Below are positions 1 to 8,628 of a stretch of DNA of 36,189 nucleotides, in pieces. The stretch's first letter is position 1; each line of letters opens with the position of its first letter. Source of the DNA: Candidatus Melainabacteria bacterium (GTDB taxonomy: Bacteria > Cyanobacteriota > Vampirovibrionia > Obscuribacterales > Obscuribacteraceae); NCBI GenBank assembly GCA_027451745.1, contig DAIDIP010000025.1, positions 1 through 36,189 on the forward strand, in the 5' to 3' direction. Both the position numbers and the translations under genes were made by a program. Below the pieces are notes generated by a model, which worked only from the letters and a program-made list of their open reading frames with translations, did no database searches and was not told the DNA's origin.

Positions 1-3000
1 TATTGATGAACCACTTCCCAACGCAACTGTTAATGCATTGCCAGTAGCATTCCCTTGAATGGTCAAATTGCCAGTACTTGCTACCAAGCTTCCATTATCT
101 GTCAAACTCGGTGTTGTTATTGTTGTTGTTGTTCCAGTGACTGTATTGCCACTAGCGATAGTCATACTACCTGTTGAACTGGTTATTGCAGCAAATGTTC
201 CAGCACTGGTTATATTTTGTGTTGTAGATATTGCTCCACTTGTTGCATTATTTGTTAACGCAATATTGCCGCTGGTATTACTAATATTGCCTAATGTGAG
301 ATTACCGGTGCCAACAGTGTAAGTTACTGCTCCAGCAGTAGAGTTATTATTAACGATGCCGGTTAATCCACCAGCACCAGTTACACTTATTGCTTGTCCG
401 CTTTGCGATGTGAAATTGATATTGCCATTTGTAGTTCCACTGGCAGCTATAGTTCCTGTTAATGTAGCTGTTAATGCTCCAGCAGCTGTATTAGTTATAT
501 TTACTGTTCCACCTGTTCCAGAACCTGGTGCATTGGCTGATATATTGCCATTGATGTAGCTATTGAGTCCAGTTGCTCCAATTAGTAATGGATTGGTTGC
601 ATCATTGTATGTGATATTTATTGTGCCGCCATTACCTGTTCCAGCTCCGTTTGCACTTAATGCACTTGCTATTTGCAAATTACCGGCTGCAGCTGAACCA
701 GCTGTTAAGCTGATAGTTCCACCACTAGAATTAGTCCCAGCACCATTAGTGATTATTGAGTTGATTACCGCCGAACTGCCAGAAGTTACTGTTACAACTC
801 CACCAGGTGATGTGAGAGTACCAGCAGAAATACCTCCGGCATTAGTAGTACCACCAACATAAGTTGTTCCATTGGTTATAGAACCATTTAAAATAGTCAT
901 TGTGGTAGCGCCACTAATTGTAGGCGTTTGCGTAGCAATTGTGACATTACCACCAACACCAGTACCACCAGTTGTATTTACATTGCCCATGCTTACAGCC
1001 GTGCCACTTGTCGCACCAGCAATTACACTCACATTACCGTTAGTTCCAGTTCCAGATCCACCTGAACTGACTGTTAAAGTGGCAGGTAACGTTACTGTAC
1101 CTGCACCTGCTCCAGAGCCACCGTAGGCAACTAACATTATATTGCCACCGTTGCCACCCCCTGCATTAGTGCTGGCTGATGTCAGTGAAGTTATAGCCGT
1201 ACCGGTGTTAAGATCGATTTTGCCACCGGTAGCACTTCCCCCACTTATAGTCAATGTGCTGGTTGTATCATTACTACCAGATGCTGCCCCTGATGAAGTA
1301 AAGTTGGCTCCAGCTATCATAGTAATATTGCCACCATTTCCAGTTGAATTGGCAGTACTAATAGTCCCTGCTCCTGCAGCTGTAGTTATATCTGTTGCTG
1401 CAACTATCGCCAAATCTTGTCCAGAAAAACTTAAATTGCCTGCTATGGTTACTGAACCTGCTGTATTAAAATAACTGGGGTCACCACTTATACTTGTGTT
1501 ACCTATAATCAAATTGGCGGTTGATGCTTGTACATGTTCTACACCGGCTTTTGTATTGATTACCCCTGTAACGTTACCAATATTTGCTGTTGCTACCCCA
1601 CTTCCAGAATTTAAATTGAGTGCTTTAGATAAATAATCTCCACCACTTAGATTCATATTTGCTGATCCAGCATAAGATACATCTCTTATGTTTATTGCTC
1701 CATTTTGTGCACTCACTACTCCACCAGCATTAGCTATATTAATATTCTGATTAGTTGGTGCAGTAAATTGCACATTGCCAGTAGCTGCAGCAATAGTGCC
1801 TGTATTAGTAAAACTGCCTGTGCCCGCTGATAGATTGACGTTAGCTCCAGTTATATTTGCTGTATGAACACTGCCACCTACTGTACTGCTTAAATTGCTA
1901 ATTGATCCACCGCTCAAAATAGAAAGTGTTCCACCTGAATTTATAGAACCATAATTCAAAACAGAATTGAGAACATTCAAACTCAGTGAACTTGAAGAAA
2001 AGAGACTATTGGCACCAGGTTGGCTACCCAGTACAACGTCAGTAACAGTACCTCTCATACCAACTGACAAAGAACCAAAGTTTGCAGTTGAACCAGTATT
2101 AGCTACAGACTGCAAAATGTCCAAAGTCCCACGTATGCTTGAAGCACCACTTACTGTTAACGGATTGCTCGAGGTAAAACCTATTGCATCAACTGTGACA
2201 TTCTTTGGTACAACGATGCTCGCTAAAGATCCTGTTTGTCCAGCTGCTAAAGTTAGTAAACCTGCCGCTGCTGCACCATGAGAATTGACTACCAAAGTCT
2301 GTTGCCCTGAAGTTACTACTTGTTGCATAGCCGCATACTGGGCGGCTGTTAACATTTGTCCTGGATGAATGACCATTTCACTTCGCGCACCAACTATTTG
2401 TCCCGTGCTTGTGATAGTGCCACCTACCAAAATAGTTACATTATGAGTAATGCCTGTAGCAGCAATTATTGCTTGGGTGGAATTTAAATTCAAACCAAAA
2501 GTATTTGGTAGTGTAGCTTGTCCAAGATAAGTGCCATTACCATTAGCACTTGTTGTTAGAGTTACTGGTCCTTGACTGTGTGAGAATCCACCTGGGTTGT
2601 TGCCTTGGCTAAAGAGTGGGTTTGTACTATGTCCAAAATAGTGGTGATGCAAAACCACTTGTCCATCGTTTTCTGGATTTTCCGAATGATAGAAATGACG
2701 GAATACACCAGTATTGTTATTTGCATTATCCAAGTGATGGTGATGATGCAAAACTACTTGTCTGTTGCTCTCGCTATTATCTAAATGGTGATGATGCAGA
2801 GGACTTTGTCCGTCGTTTTCGTGACTATACAGATGATGATGAAAACTGCCTAAGTGTCCGGTATCTTGGTTACTACTCCTGTCAAAAGAATTATTTCCCC
2901 AGGGATTGCCTCCAGGATGTTTTATATAGCCCGCATGATAGCCGCCTATATGTCCATGCATATTAGTAGCATTGACCGCCTGATTTGGTATTGGCATATT

Positions 3001-3354
3001 GCCGTTCTCTGAATAGTGACGACCAAAAAATGGAAAACTCGAACGAGATGGGGCTTGTCCATTCGAACCAGATTGTGCACTCGTATTTTGACCGCTAGGC
3101 GTAGAAATACTTCCATGATGCGTAGGCGTATTATCATCATGCATAAATGCATGACGAGCTCCTGCCATAGCACCTGTATGATCTGTATGGTGCATATGGT
3201 GAAAATTATGAATGGTGGGTGTTATTGCTGGTGCTGCACCTGGCGTTGGTCCACTTCTTTGAGCAAACACTGCTAGAGGGAATATTAATCTCTCTAGCAT
3301 CATTAGGCACAAAATTATTGAAGCAAGCTTTTTGTAAGCTCTTTTCCCTAACAC
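1..3354 (-). CDS. Large beta-strand-repeat surface adhesin, N-terminal 1118 residues (3' end outside window)
   Basis: The minus strand is open without a stop from 3354 to the left edge; I read the frame in samples across the whole span. The start is probably GTG at 3354: a GAGGAA-type ribosome site lies just upstream, an in-frame TGA precedes it, and the product begins with a good signal peptide (basic start, hydrophobic core, AVFA|Q at about residue 31). The ATG at 3303 would cut this peptide in half. After the signal come a Gly/Pro/His-rich stretch, a His-rich repeat block (about residues 165-245), a segment with LTAAQYAAMQQVV near residue 350, and then hundreds of Gly/Asn/Thr/Ser/Val residues with recurring GGN and GNI turns. 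This is the composition of a parallel beta-helix of the filamentous-haemagglutinin or autotransporter kind. Cysteine is almost absent in the repeats. It is probably secreted and cell-surface bound. The secretion route is unknown because the C-terminus is missing and no TpsB partner is in view. Confidence 0.85.
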   Translation of the reverse strand, partial: MLGKRAYKKLASIILCLMMLERLIFPLAVFAQRSGPTPGAAPAITPTIHNFHHMHHTDHTGAMAGARHAFMHDDNTPTHHGSISTPSGQNTSAQSGSNGQAPSRSSFPFFGRHYSENGNMPIPNQAVNATNMHGHIGGYHAGYIKHPGGNPWGNNSFDRSSNQDTGHLGSFHHHLYSHENDGQSPLHHHHLDNSESNRQVVLHHHHHLDNANNNTGVFRHFYHSENPENDGQVVLHHHYFGHSTNPLFSQGNNPGGFSHSQGPVTLTTSANGNGTYLGQATLPNTFGLNLNSTQAIIAATGITHNVTILVGGTITSTGQIVGARSEMVIHPGQMLTAAQYAAMQQVVTSGQQTLVVNSHGAAAAGLLTLAAGQTGSLASIVVPKNVTVDAIGFTSSNPLTVSGASSIRGTLDILQSVANTGSTANFGSLSVGMRGTVTDVVLGSQPGANSLFSSSSLSLNVLNSVLNYGSINSGGTLSILSGGSISNLSSTVGGSVHTANITGANVNLSAGTGSFTNTGTIAAATGNVQFTAPTNQNINIANAGGVVSAQNGAINIRDVSYAGSANMNLSGGDYLSKALNLNSGSGVATANIGNVTGVINTKAGVEHVQASTANLIIGNTSISGDPSYFNTAGSVTIAGNLSFSGQDLAIVAATDITTAAGAGTISTANSTGNGGNITMIAGANFTSSGAASGSNDTTSTLTISGGSATGGKIDLNTGTAITSLTSASTNAGGGNGGNIMLVAYGGSGAGAGTVTLPATLTVSSGGSGTGTNGNVSVIAGATSGTAVSMGNVNTTGGTGVGGNVTIATQTPTISGATTMTILNGSITNGTTYVGGTTNAGGISAGTLTSPGGVVTVTSGSSAVINSIITNGAGTNSSGGTISLTAGSAAAGNLQIASALSANGAGTGNGGTINITYNDATNPLLIGATGLNSYINGNISANAPGSGTGGTVNITNTAAGALTATLTGTIAASGTTNGNINFTSQSGQAISVTGAGGLTGIVNNNSTAGAVTYTVGTGNLTLGNISNTSGNIALTNNATSGAISTTQNITSAGTFAAITSSTGSMTIASGNTVTGTTTTITTPSLTDNGSLVASTGNLTIQGNATGNALTVALGSGSSI
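2634..2862 (-). repeat. Histidine-rich repeat block inside the adhesin gene
   Basis: Three to four diverged units of the type EN(D)GQ-xx-LHHHH-x-LDN sit at about residues 165-245 of the adhesin. Cores seen are LHHHHLDN, LHHHHHLDN and LHHHYFGH, plus an outer SFHHHLYSH. At DNA level the unit starting near 2648 recurs near 2747 and 2795, so spacing is 99 and 48 bases, both multiples of three. Runs of three to five histidines suggest metal binding; that is inference. Confidence 0.75.
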
Positions 3355-3949
3355 TGCGTTTCCTCACCAACAGGCTCTACGCTACGAAGGCAGTTCTAGA
3401 CATTCAATGTTTAAATTTTCAACTTACTCATTTGAAAGAATTGTCTTTGAAACATCGTCTTTCAATTACGATTTTCTGGAACTACAACAACACAGCAACT
3501 ACAACAACTACTTCATACCCAGGAATTAGCTTTATTCACGACAGAAAAAGTTCAAATTTAACTTTAAAGACTAGCCTTACCAAAGTTTTTAGCTATCGAA
3601 TATTCTGCCAAATAGCGCTGCCATTCCTCATTTCCATTATCTCACGCCTCGCTTTGCGACCTGTGGCTAATTTGATTAAAGATTTCATTTGCAAACAAAA
3701 AAATCTCAAATTCACCCCCTGAAAAGACTCTTTTCACCCAGAAGTGTTTCTTTAAAAACACTCAATAGTGATTTATGTTTTGAATATTATTTGCTGCTTT
3801 TTGCTCTATTATCTAAATCACATATTTGTCTCTTAAATATGAGCAAATTGTGCATTATAGCCTTGCTTATAATGCTGAATTTTTTAATCTTTTTTTGAGA
3901 CAATTGTATGACTTTGATGTTTAAAATTTATGCTGCTGAGGTAACCGTA
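3355..3949. other. 595-base intergenic region between FecR-like gene and adhesin
   Basis: No convincing gene is seen on either strand. The region is AT-rich and holds two short inverted repeats (3721-3735, GAAAAG/CTTTTC; 3743-3762, AGTGTTT/AAACACT) and an 8-8-8 dyad at 3852-3875. It probably carries the adhesin promoter and a long leader on the minus strand. Plus-strand open frames here have phase and composition unlike the real genes nearby. Confidence 0.5.
3852..3875. promoter_or_regulatory. Perfect 8-bp inverted repeat carrying TATAAT in both arms
   Basis: GCATTATA, an 8-base spacer, then TATAATGC. Each strand therefore reads a consensus -10 hexamer in its own direction. It lies about 75 bases downstream of the FecR-like stop and about 500 bases upstream of the adhesin start. 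On the plus strand it is followed by T-rich sequence (TTTTTTAATCTTTTTTT), so it could also act as a weak terminator in that direction. Operator, promoter pair or terminator cannot be told apart from sequence alone. Confidence 0.35.
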
Positions 3950-4786
3950 TTAGAGTTGTCTATTCGTATGTGCCAATTGAGCTGGTTGAATTGGTCCAAG
4001 ATAATCATGCAATGCCGCTGCACCTTTCAATATTTTTTCAAAAGTTGCTTTATCGTATTTGTCATTTGAAGCAATCAATTGTCTTAGTGGCTTAACTGTT
4101 AAAAACGTAGCCGAAATCGAAAATTCACTCAAAAATACATTTGCATTCTTTGTGGATAGTATTACTTTTTGCGGCACACCATGAATAATTGAATGACAAT
4201 CCAGGTCTAGTTTTTCAAAATTATCATTTCCATATTTGGTTACAACCAGCATATAACCAGGCTCTATAAAAATCTTCTGATTATCTATTAAAACGCTGAC
4301 TTGTTTTGCTGAACTTTGCCTTAAGTCATATAACACTAAGCCATCATTTGAGACCATAGCAAAAACAATTGCACCAGCTCCTAGTTCTAAACGTCCATGT
4401 GCCGTATCTACCAATATATTTTTATCAGGTACAAAAAGAACATTACCATCTTCCAGCCTCAAACAATTTTCTTTACCAGTGCTAGATATTCTAATTCCAT
4501 CTTTAGCCAGTAAAGCAATTTGCTGTGTATCTAAACTATGACTATATAATTTGACTCCTTTAATAAGATGACTTAGCCTGGGGTCCCCCGCTTGTCCTAG
4601 TTTATCTGCAGGAGCAGCTGAAGAAATTGATGCACCGTCAGAAAATTCTATTGTGTCAGCGCAAGCTAAATTAGCCAAAGAGCTGCTCAGCACTAATATG
4701 CTAAAGCTAATTGAACTGGCCACTTTTATACTGCTTCTATTCATTAGACACTTAATCTTGTTTGGAAGAGTTCCATTATTGCCCAT
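3950..4786 (-). CDS. Secreted FecR-like protein
   Basis: A 278-residue exported protein. A hydrophobic segment ending NLACA|D fits a signal peptide. A second ATG at 4744 (MNRSSIKVASS...) would give a more typical 30-residue signal peptide; neither start has a strong ribosome site. Residues about 100-180 resemble a FecR-type beta domain: LRLEDG, then VDTAHGRLELGAGAIVF, then a run of short strands ending IEPGYMLVVT. FecR domains occur in sigma-factor relays and also in periplasmic or secreted proteins beside large adhesins. No sigma or anti-sigma gene is adjacent here. It lies upstream of the adhesin on the same strand with a 595-base gap, so a functional link is plausible but unproven. The C-terminal third is alpha-rich and unrecognised. 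Confidence 0.65.
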   Translation of the reverse strand: MGNNGTLPNKIKCLMNRSSIKVASSISFSILVLSSSLANLACADTIEFSDGASISSAAPADKLGQAGDPRLSHLIKGVKLYSHSLDTQQIALLAKDGIRISSTGKENCLRLEDGNVLFVPDKNILVDTAHGRLELGAGAIVFAMVSNDGLVLYDLRQSSAKQVSVLIDNQKIFIEPGYMLVVTKYGNDNFEKLDLDCHSIIHGVPQKVILSTKNANVFLSEFSISATFLTVKPLRQLIASNDKYDKATFEKILKGAAALHDYLGPIQPAQLAHTNRQL

Positions 4787-4833
4787 ATAAGTCTTTTCTT
4801 CTTAGCCTTTCAGAGCAAGTTTAACCTAACTAT

Positions 4834-4856
4834 GGGAATTTCCCCACCCCCGGGGG
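4834..4856. promoter_or_regulatory. Two adjoining palindromes in a divergent promoter region
   Basis: GGGAA-T-TTCCC (4834-4844) is followed two bases later by the perfect palindrome CCCCCGGGGG (4847-4856). They stand out in AT-rich DNA between the divergent FecR-like gene and the 79-residue gene. A regulator site is possible; no family is recognised. Confidence 0.35.
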
Positions 4857-4987
4857 AGAAACACCAATTGTTCTAGATCCTTACATTTTTTAAACTGTTC
4901 ACATCTTGAGAACCCAAGCCTCAGTAGTCCAAATATCAAGTCGGACAAGGCAAACAAGAGTATTTTTGATAAACGAGGAGAGGAATC

Positions 4988-5227
4988 ATGAGTATATTTA
5001 AAAATCCTACAGATGAAGACAGGTTGTGCCAAGTGCTTAAGGCTTATGTGGAAGAATGGGGGCCACAACACGTTATAGTGTCAGTTCCTAATAAATGGAG
5101 CAATTACAATGCTGACAGTCTTGGTTTAGTCAAACTTGAATTTTCCACATCTGACACAGTTTCAATTCGAGTTGAATATGACAAAGAAGTTCAGCTTTCT
5201 TATGCAATTCAATTACAAGCTGCATAA
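4988..5227 (+). CDS. Small conserved-looking protein of unknown function (79 aa)
   Basis: ATG is preceded at ideal distance by a strong ribosome site (GAGGAGAGG), which makes this a real gene despite its size. The product has no signal peptide or membrane segment. It begins with a helical part (about residues 8-25, ending VEEWGPQHV) and continues as alternating strands rich in Val/Ser (KLEFSTSDTVSIRVEYDKEV). The layout suggests a compact alpha/beta fold. I do not recognise the family. It ends 7 bases before the convergent gene at 5235, so the two transcripts probably overlap at their 3' ends. Confidence 0.7.
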   Translation: MSIFKNPTDEDRLCQVLKAYVEEWGPQHVIVSVPNKWSNYNADSLGLVKLEFSTSDTVSIRVEYDKEVQLSYAIQLQAA

Positions 5228-5234
5228 TCAATCA

Positions 5235-6518
5235 TTATTGAATCTTTTGTCGTGTTAAAGCCAGTTTAGTATGATGATCCACCCAAACTAATTGATGCTT
5301 AAGTTTCGGATAAGGAGTTAAAAAGCATAAACTAAGATGTTGTGTAGAATGTGGCTCAACATGAAAAAGAAATTGCGAATTTTCATCAGGACTTGAAACT
5401 ACAGGGTGACGCTCGCCGTTACTATCTTCCAAAAAAAGGTCAATTGAACTTAGATCGCTATCGCTCTCATTTATCACCGTTGTTTGTACAGTAACAAAAT
5501 GCCCACCTAGCCCATCACTAATAACTTTACTCTTCTCGATTTCCATTTTAAGATCAGCAATAGCTGGTCTTTTACTTCTAGGATCTACTTCACTTGCAAC
5601 TGGCATAAGCAAGTCATTTTCAATAGAAATATTTAAGTCGTCACCCGGCTCCAATGTTGCTTTAGGTCCTTTTCGCATAATGGCATAGCCTGTAGCCAAT
5701 AATGCCCCACCTGCCGCTCCGCCAGCTATATTATATCCGTGCATAGCTATGGTTTTCTCCATACCAAAAAGCTGATATGCAACTAGGGCACCAACAATTG
5801 CACCGCCAGCTGCATGGGCTGCTATTATGCCTAAGCCTTTTGCCTTTGTTTTCGCTGTTGATGCCTTTAAATTGTTTGCCTCTGCTCTGAAGGCAAATTT
5901 ATGTCCGTCTGGAGTAACTAATTGATTAAATGAAAGTTCCAAAGATCCAGGCCGCCCAACCCGGCGCGGCGGAAGAATTTTACTTACTTCTCCACATAAT
6001 AATGTTCCTTCTGGAATGATTTTATTATGATCAACGTATATATCTTCAGTTGTTTTAGCAGTTATTTTTTGTCCTAATTTAGCCGGGTATAAATTGCCGT
6101 CAAAGTCTCGATCCATTATTTTCATAGGATGACTTGGTACTGCAGCAAGCTTGAGCTTAATTGGGGTGCCAGAAGGTACAGTGTAGGTAATTTGTCCTTG
6201 CAAAAGCTTATTTGAAGGTTTACTTTCACCCTTAACCGGCTCAACGGTATCAATATCTTTAACATCAGTATCGAAGCTCTTTTCTTCTTTTTCTGATTCT
6301 TCCTTAGTCAAATCCTTTGGAATATCAGTAGCATTTTCGCCCTGGACAAGCTCCGCATCTTCTTCCAGGTCGTTAGTCTTCTTTTCTGGTTGATGCAAAC
6401 TAAACTCCAGACTGTCTTTAGGAGAATTGGCAGCAAAACTCATAATCATTGTATTAGCCAAAAGGCTAACAATGAGAGGCAGAACTAAAAGCTTTTTCTT
6501 AATCAACAAATTTAGCAC
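5235..6518 (-). CDS. Exported protein with central beta domain, glycine-zipper hairpin and C-terminal FxLYD-like domain
   Basis: A 427-residue protein with a signal peptide (basic LIKKK, hydrophobic core, MSFA|AN). The start is GTG at 6518 by default, as no better codon or ribosome site is seen. Residues about 32-100 are an acidic, Lys/Glu/Asp-rich linker. About 105-225 form a beta-rich domain (ITYTVPSGTPIKLKL, then IIPEGTLLCGEVSKI) reminiscent of the VirB10/TrbI-like fold. About 232-280 hold two Gly/Ala-rich hydrophobic helices (AAGGAIVGALVAYQLFG and AGGAAGGALLATGYAIM) of the glycine-zipper type. The final 100 residues look like an FxLYD/DUF4352-type sandwich (VTVQTTVINESDSDLSSIDLF). A periplasmic or envelope location is likely. 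The function is unknown. Confidence 0.75.
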   Translation of the reverse strand: MLNLLIKKKLLVLPLIVSLLANTMIMSFAANSPKDSLEFSLHQPEKKTNDLEEDAELVQGENATDIPKDLTKEESEKEEKSFDTDVKDIDTVEPVKGESKPSNKLLQGQITYTVPSGTPIKLKLAAVPSHPMKIMDRDFDGNLYPAKLGQKITAKTTEDIYVDHNKIIPEGTLLCGEVSKILPPRRVGRPGSLELSFNQLVTPDGHKFAFRAEANNLKASTAKTKAKGLGIIAAHAAGGAIVGALVAYQLFGMEKTIAMHGYNIAGGAAGGALLATGYAIMRKGPKATLEPGDDLNISIENDLLMPVASEVDPRSKRPAIADLKMEIEKSKVISDGLGGHFVTVQTTVINESDSDLSSIDLFLEDSNGERHPVVSSPDENSQFLFHVEPHSTQHLSLCFLTPYPKLKHQLVWVDHHTKLALTRQKIQ

Positions 6519-6699
6519 TGCTGATATATACTCATTTCTAAAAAATCCGAATTAATTATCTCAAAAAACTGCCTTATTGTATCTGTTTCAAAACACAGAC
6601 GATAGCCTAGATTAAGGTTGCGCTTTGTTGGGCATAGCATTTTTGGAAACCTTTTATGTCTACCCATAAATTTTCTATAGCTGGCTTAATGGTTAATTG

Positions 6700-8580
6700 A
6701 TGTTACCAGGACAAGTTGAGACAACTCCTATTTTAACCACAGATAGTGGAGTAGCGGAGAATATTTGTGTTCTCCATAATAGTCCGCAATTGCTTGACGA
6801 ACTTGCATCTTTAGTATTAACCAAAAAAAAGTTTGAACTTATCCTTATCGATACTCAAGAGAACGGTTTTTTATTTCCTAGCGAAATACTGTTTGAAAGT
6901 AGCAGCTTGGCTAAACAATTGTTAGAAGTAGAAGGCATATTGGTTTTTCTAACCGGTACAAGAGCAATTACAATAACAAAAGAATCTCTACTAGGAGATT
7001 TATCTTTTCATACATTTGCTAATTATTCAGAACTGTTTGACTATTCACCGTCATTAACTAAACACATTCAAGCTGTTCACAATAGAAATGCCATCTTGCC
7101 TGAAAACACCGACCTTACACAGCAAGTTCTAATGTCGAGTGTGCCCATATTAACCGAGAGTGGCATAAAAGCAAAAGGACTAAGGGCTGGGGCAAATAAA
7201 ACCAATTTGGTTCTCAGTTCTGTGGACAATTTTACACCTGTCAGTGCTCTTTGCTTGCGTTTGGGAGAAAGCAGTAAATTAACCAACGATGAAATATTGC
7301 TCGAATTAAAGTCGCTTGAAGTACAAAAACTAATTTATCCTCTATTTGCCAAAGTACCTTTCTTAGTCAATTGCTTTCGCAACCGTGCACCGTTTACCTT
7401 GAAAGATTACTTATTAGCTGCCAAATTAGTTAGCCAAACTCAATTAGACGAATTGATGATCGAATTAGGAAATAAGCCAGTTAAAGAAGAAGCCTCATTG
7501 GGTGGACTATTATTAAAAAAAGGGTTCATAAATGCCAGACAATTGGAAATCATCATGCAAGATCTGGCTTTTTACGGACAAAAGGCCGGTTTAGATAGTA
7601 ACAAGCTTATTAAAGCATCTGGCGAAGAAGCGCAATTACAAACACTTGTCGGTTATCTAGGCACTACTGATCCTGCTAATTTATTGCAAAATTTTGCTCA
7701 AAATAGAGATACTGGTGTCCTTTCTGTTGAGCACCGTGATGCTCATTTCCGCGCCCATTTTGAAGAAGGCAAATTGACACATGTTCGGATCGGAAAAATT
7801 ACTGGCAATAAGGCTATCCTAGAATTTGTTAGTGCTTGGAAAGAAGGTATTTTCGTTTTTATTCAACGTAAACCCCCTCAAGATCTCACTATGGAAACAT
7901 GCAAACTAACCAAGAACCTAGACAAATTACTTTTGGAATCAGCTCTTGCCAAAGATAATATGGACCAAGATATGCTGGCATTACCCAAAGGTCTGGATAT
8001 TATTCTTGAAAAACTGTCTGATGAAAACAAGCTCCTTGAACAAGATGGCATGCAAAATGTATTGAAAGATCCAAAAGACAATACTCCAATCTCTGGTAAA
8101 GAAGTAGCTCTAATGCAAAGACTTTGGTGTGAATTAGATGGTTTGACTAAATTATCTGACTCAATCAAAAGATTAGGAGATGTCGCTCTTTATGAAGGTG
8201 TAAGAGCCGCTCATTTGTTAGTGCATAGTGGCTTAAGTCACGTACCCGAAACTGATTTGGCCCAACCGTTGGCAAAATTCAATCTCATTTGCTGCCATAT
8301 TTGTGAAAAAATTGGACTAGAACGCAATCTCGCTTTCTTAAGGCTCAGCCTAAGAGATGCTCTTGGCTATTCTGCTCGAGCACGACTTTATTTAATTAGT
8401 AGTGCTGGTGAACTTGGTATTGATCAAGCAGCAGCCCATTCAGCCCATGTTTCTTTGTCTCAAGTTTTGCAGGATGTTGAGGATTGGCAAGTGAAGTATA
8501 TAGAATATATCAGCCAAGAAATTAATCCTGATGAATTAATGACTTTAATCGAGCAAGTCCATATAGACACAGTCAAATAA
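6700..8580 (+). CDS. PatA-like protein with DUF4388 domain
   Basis: A soluble protein of 626 residues from ATG 6700 (a TTG lies just before it at 6697). The N-terminal 130 residues look receiver-like in their alternating strands and helices, but I do not see a clear phospho-acceptor pattern. About residues 233-290 (LKDYLLAAKLVSQTQLDEL, LGGLLLKKGFI) resemble the N-terminal domain of GspE/PilB-type ATPases. About 317-390 match DUF4388 (NRDTGVLSVEH, then FEEGKLTHVRIG), found in PatA-like regulators and chemotaxis or pilus signalling proteins. The C-terminal 200 residues are helical and unassigned. It is divergent from the gene at 6518, with 181 bases between. Probably an adaptor in motility or gliding-type signalling; this is inference from domain company. 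Confidence 0.7.
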   Translation: MLPGQVETTPILTTDSGVAENICVLHNSPQLLDELASLVLTKKKFELILIDTQENGFLFPSEILFESSSLAKQLLEVEGILVFLTGTRAITITKESLLGDLSFHTFANYSELFDYSPSLTKHIQAVHNRNAILPENTDLTQQVLMSSVPILTESGIKAKGLRAGANKTNLVLSSVDNFTPVSALCLRLGESSKLTNDEILLELKSLEVQKLIYPLFAKVPFLVNCFRNRAPFTLKDYLLAAKLVSQTQLDELMIELGNKPVKEEASLGGLLLKKGFINARQLEIIMQDLAFYGQKAGLDSNKLIKASGEEAQLQTLVGYLGTTDPANLLQNFAQNRDTGVLSVEHRDAHFRAHFEEGKLTHVRIGKITGNKAILEFVSAWKEGIFVFIQRKPPQDLTMETCKLTKNLDKLLLESALAKDNMDQDMLALPKGLDIILEKLSDENKLLEQDGMQNVLKDPKDNTPISGKEVALMQRLWCELDGLTKLSDSIKRLGDVALYEGVRAAHLLVHSGLSHVPETDLAQPLAKFNLICCHICEKIGLERNLAFLRLSLRDALGYSARARLYLISSAGELGIDQAAAHSAHVSLSQVLQDVEDWQVKYIEYISQEINPDELMTLIEQVHIDTVK

Positions 8581-8607
8581 AAAATTAGAGTTTAGGTTAA
8601 AATTGTT

Positions 8608-8627
8608 GGTGTCAGCATAAGGACACC
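8608..8627 (+). promoter_or_regulatory. Short hairpin over the thiolase ribosome binding site
   Basis: GGTGTC and GACACC form a perfect 6-bp stem around the loop AGCATAAG. The AAGGA ribosome site (8619-8623) is split between loop and stem, and the ATG starts at 8629. If the stem forms in the mRNA it would mask the ribosome site. Confidence 0.35.
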
Positions 8628-8628
8628 C

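Noticed and set aside
59-3722. Several plus-strand open frames opposite the adhesin, rich in Val, Pro and Leu or in His/Arg
   Set aside because: They are the reverse image of the Gly/Asn/Thr repeats on the minus strand, have no ribosome sites, and change phase where the composition of the real gene changes.
3689-3898. Plus-strand frame of 69 codons in the non-coding gap
   Set aside because: AT-rich, Leu/Ile/Phe-heavy chance frame with no ribosome site and no neighbour in its direction.
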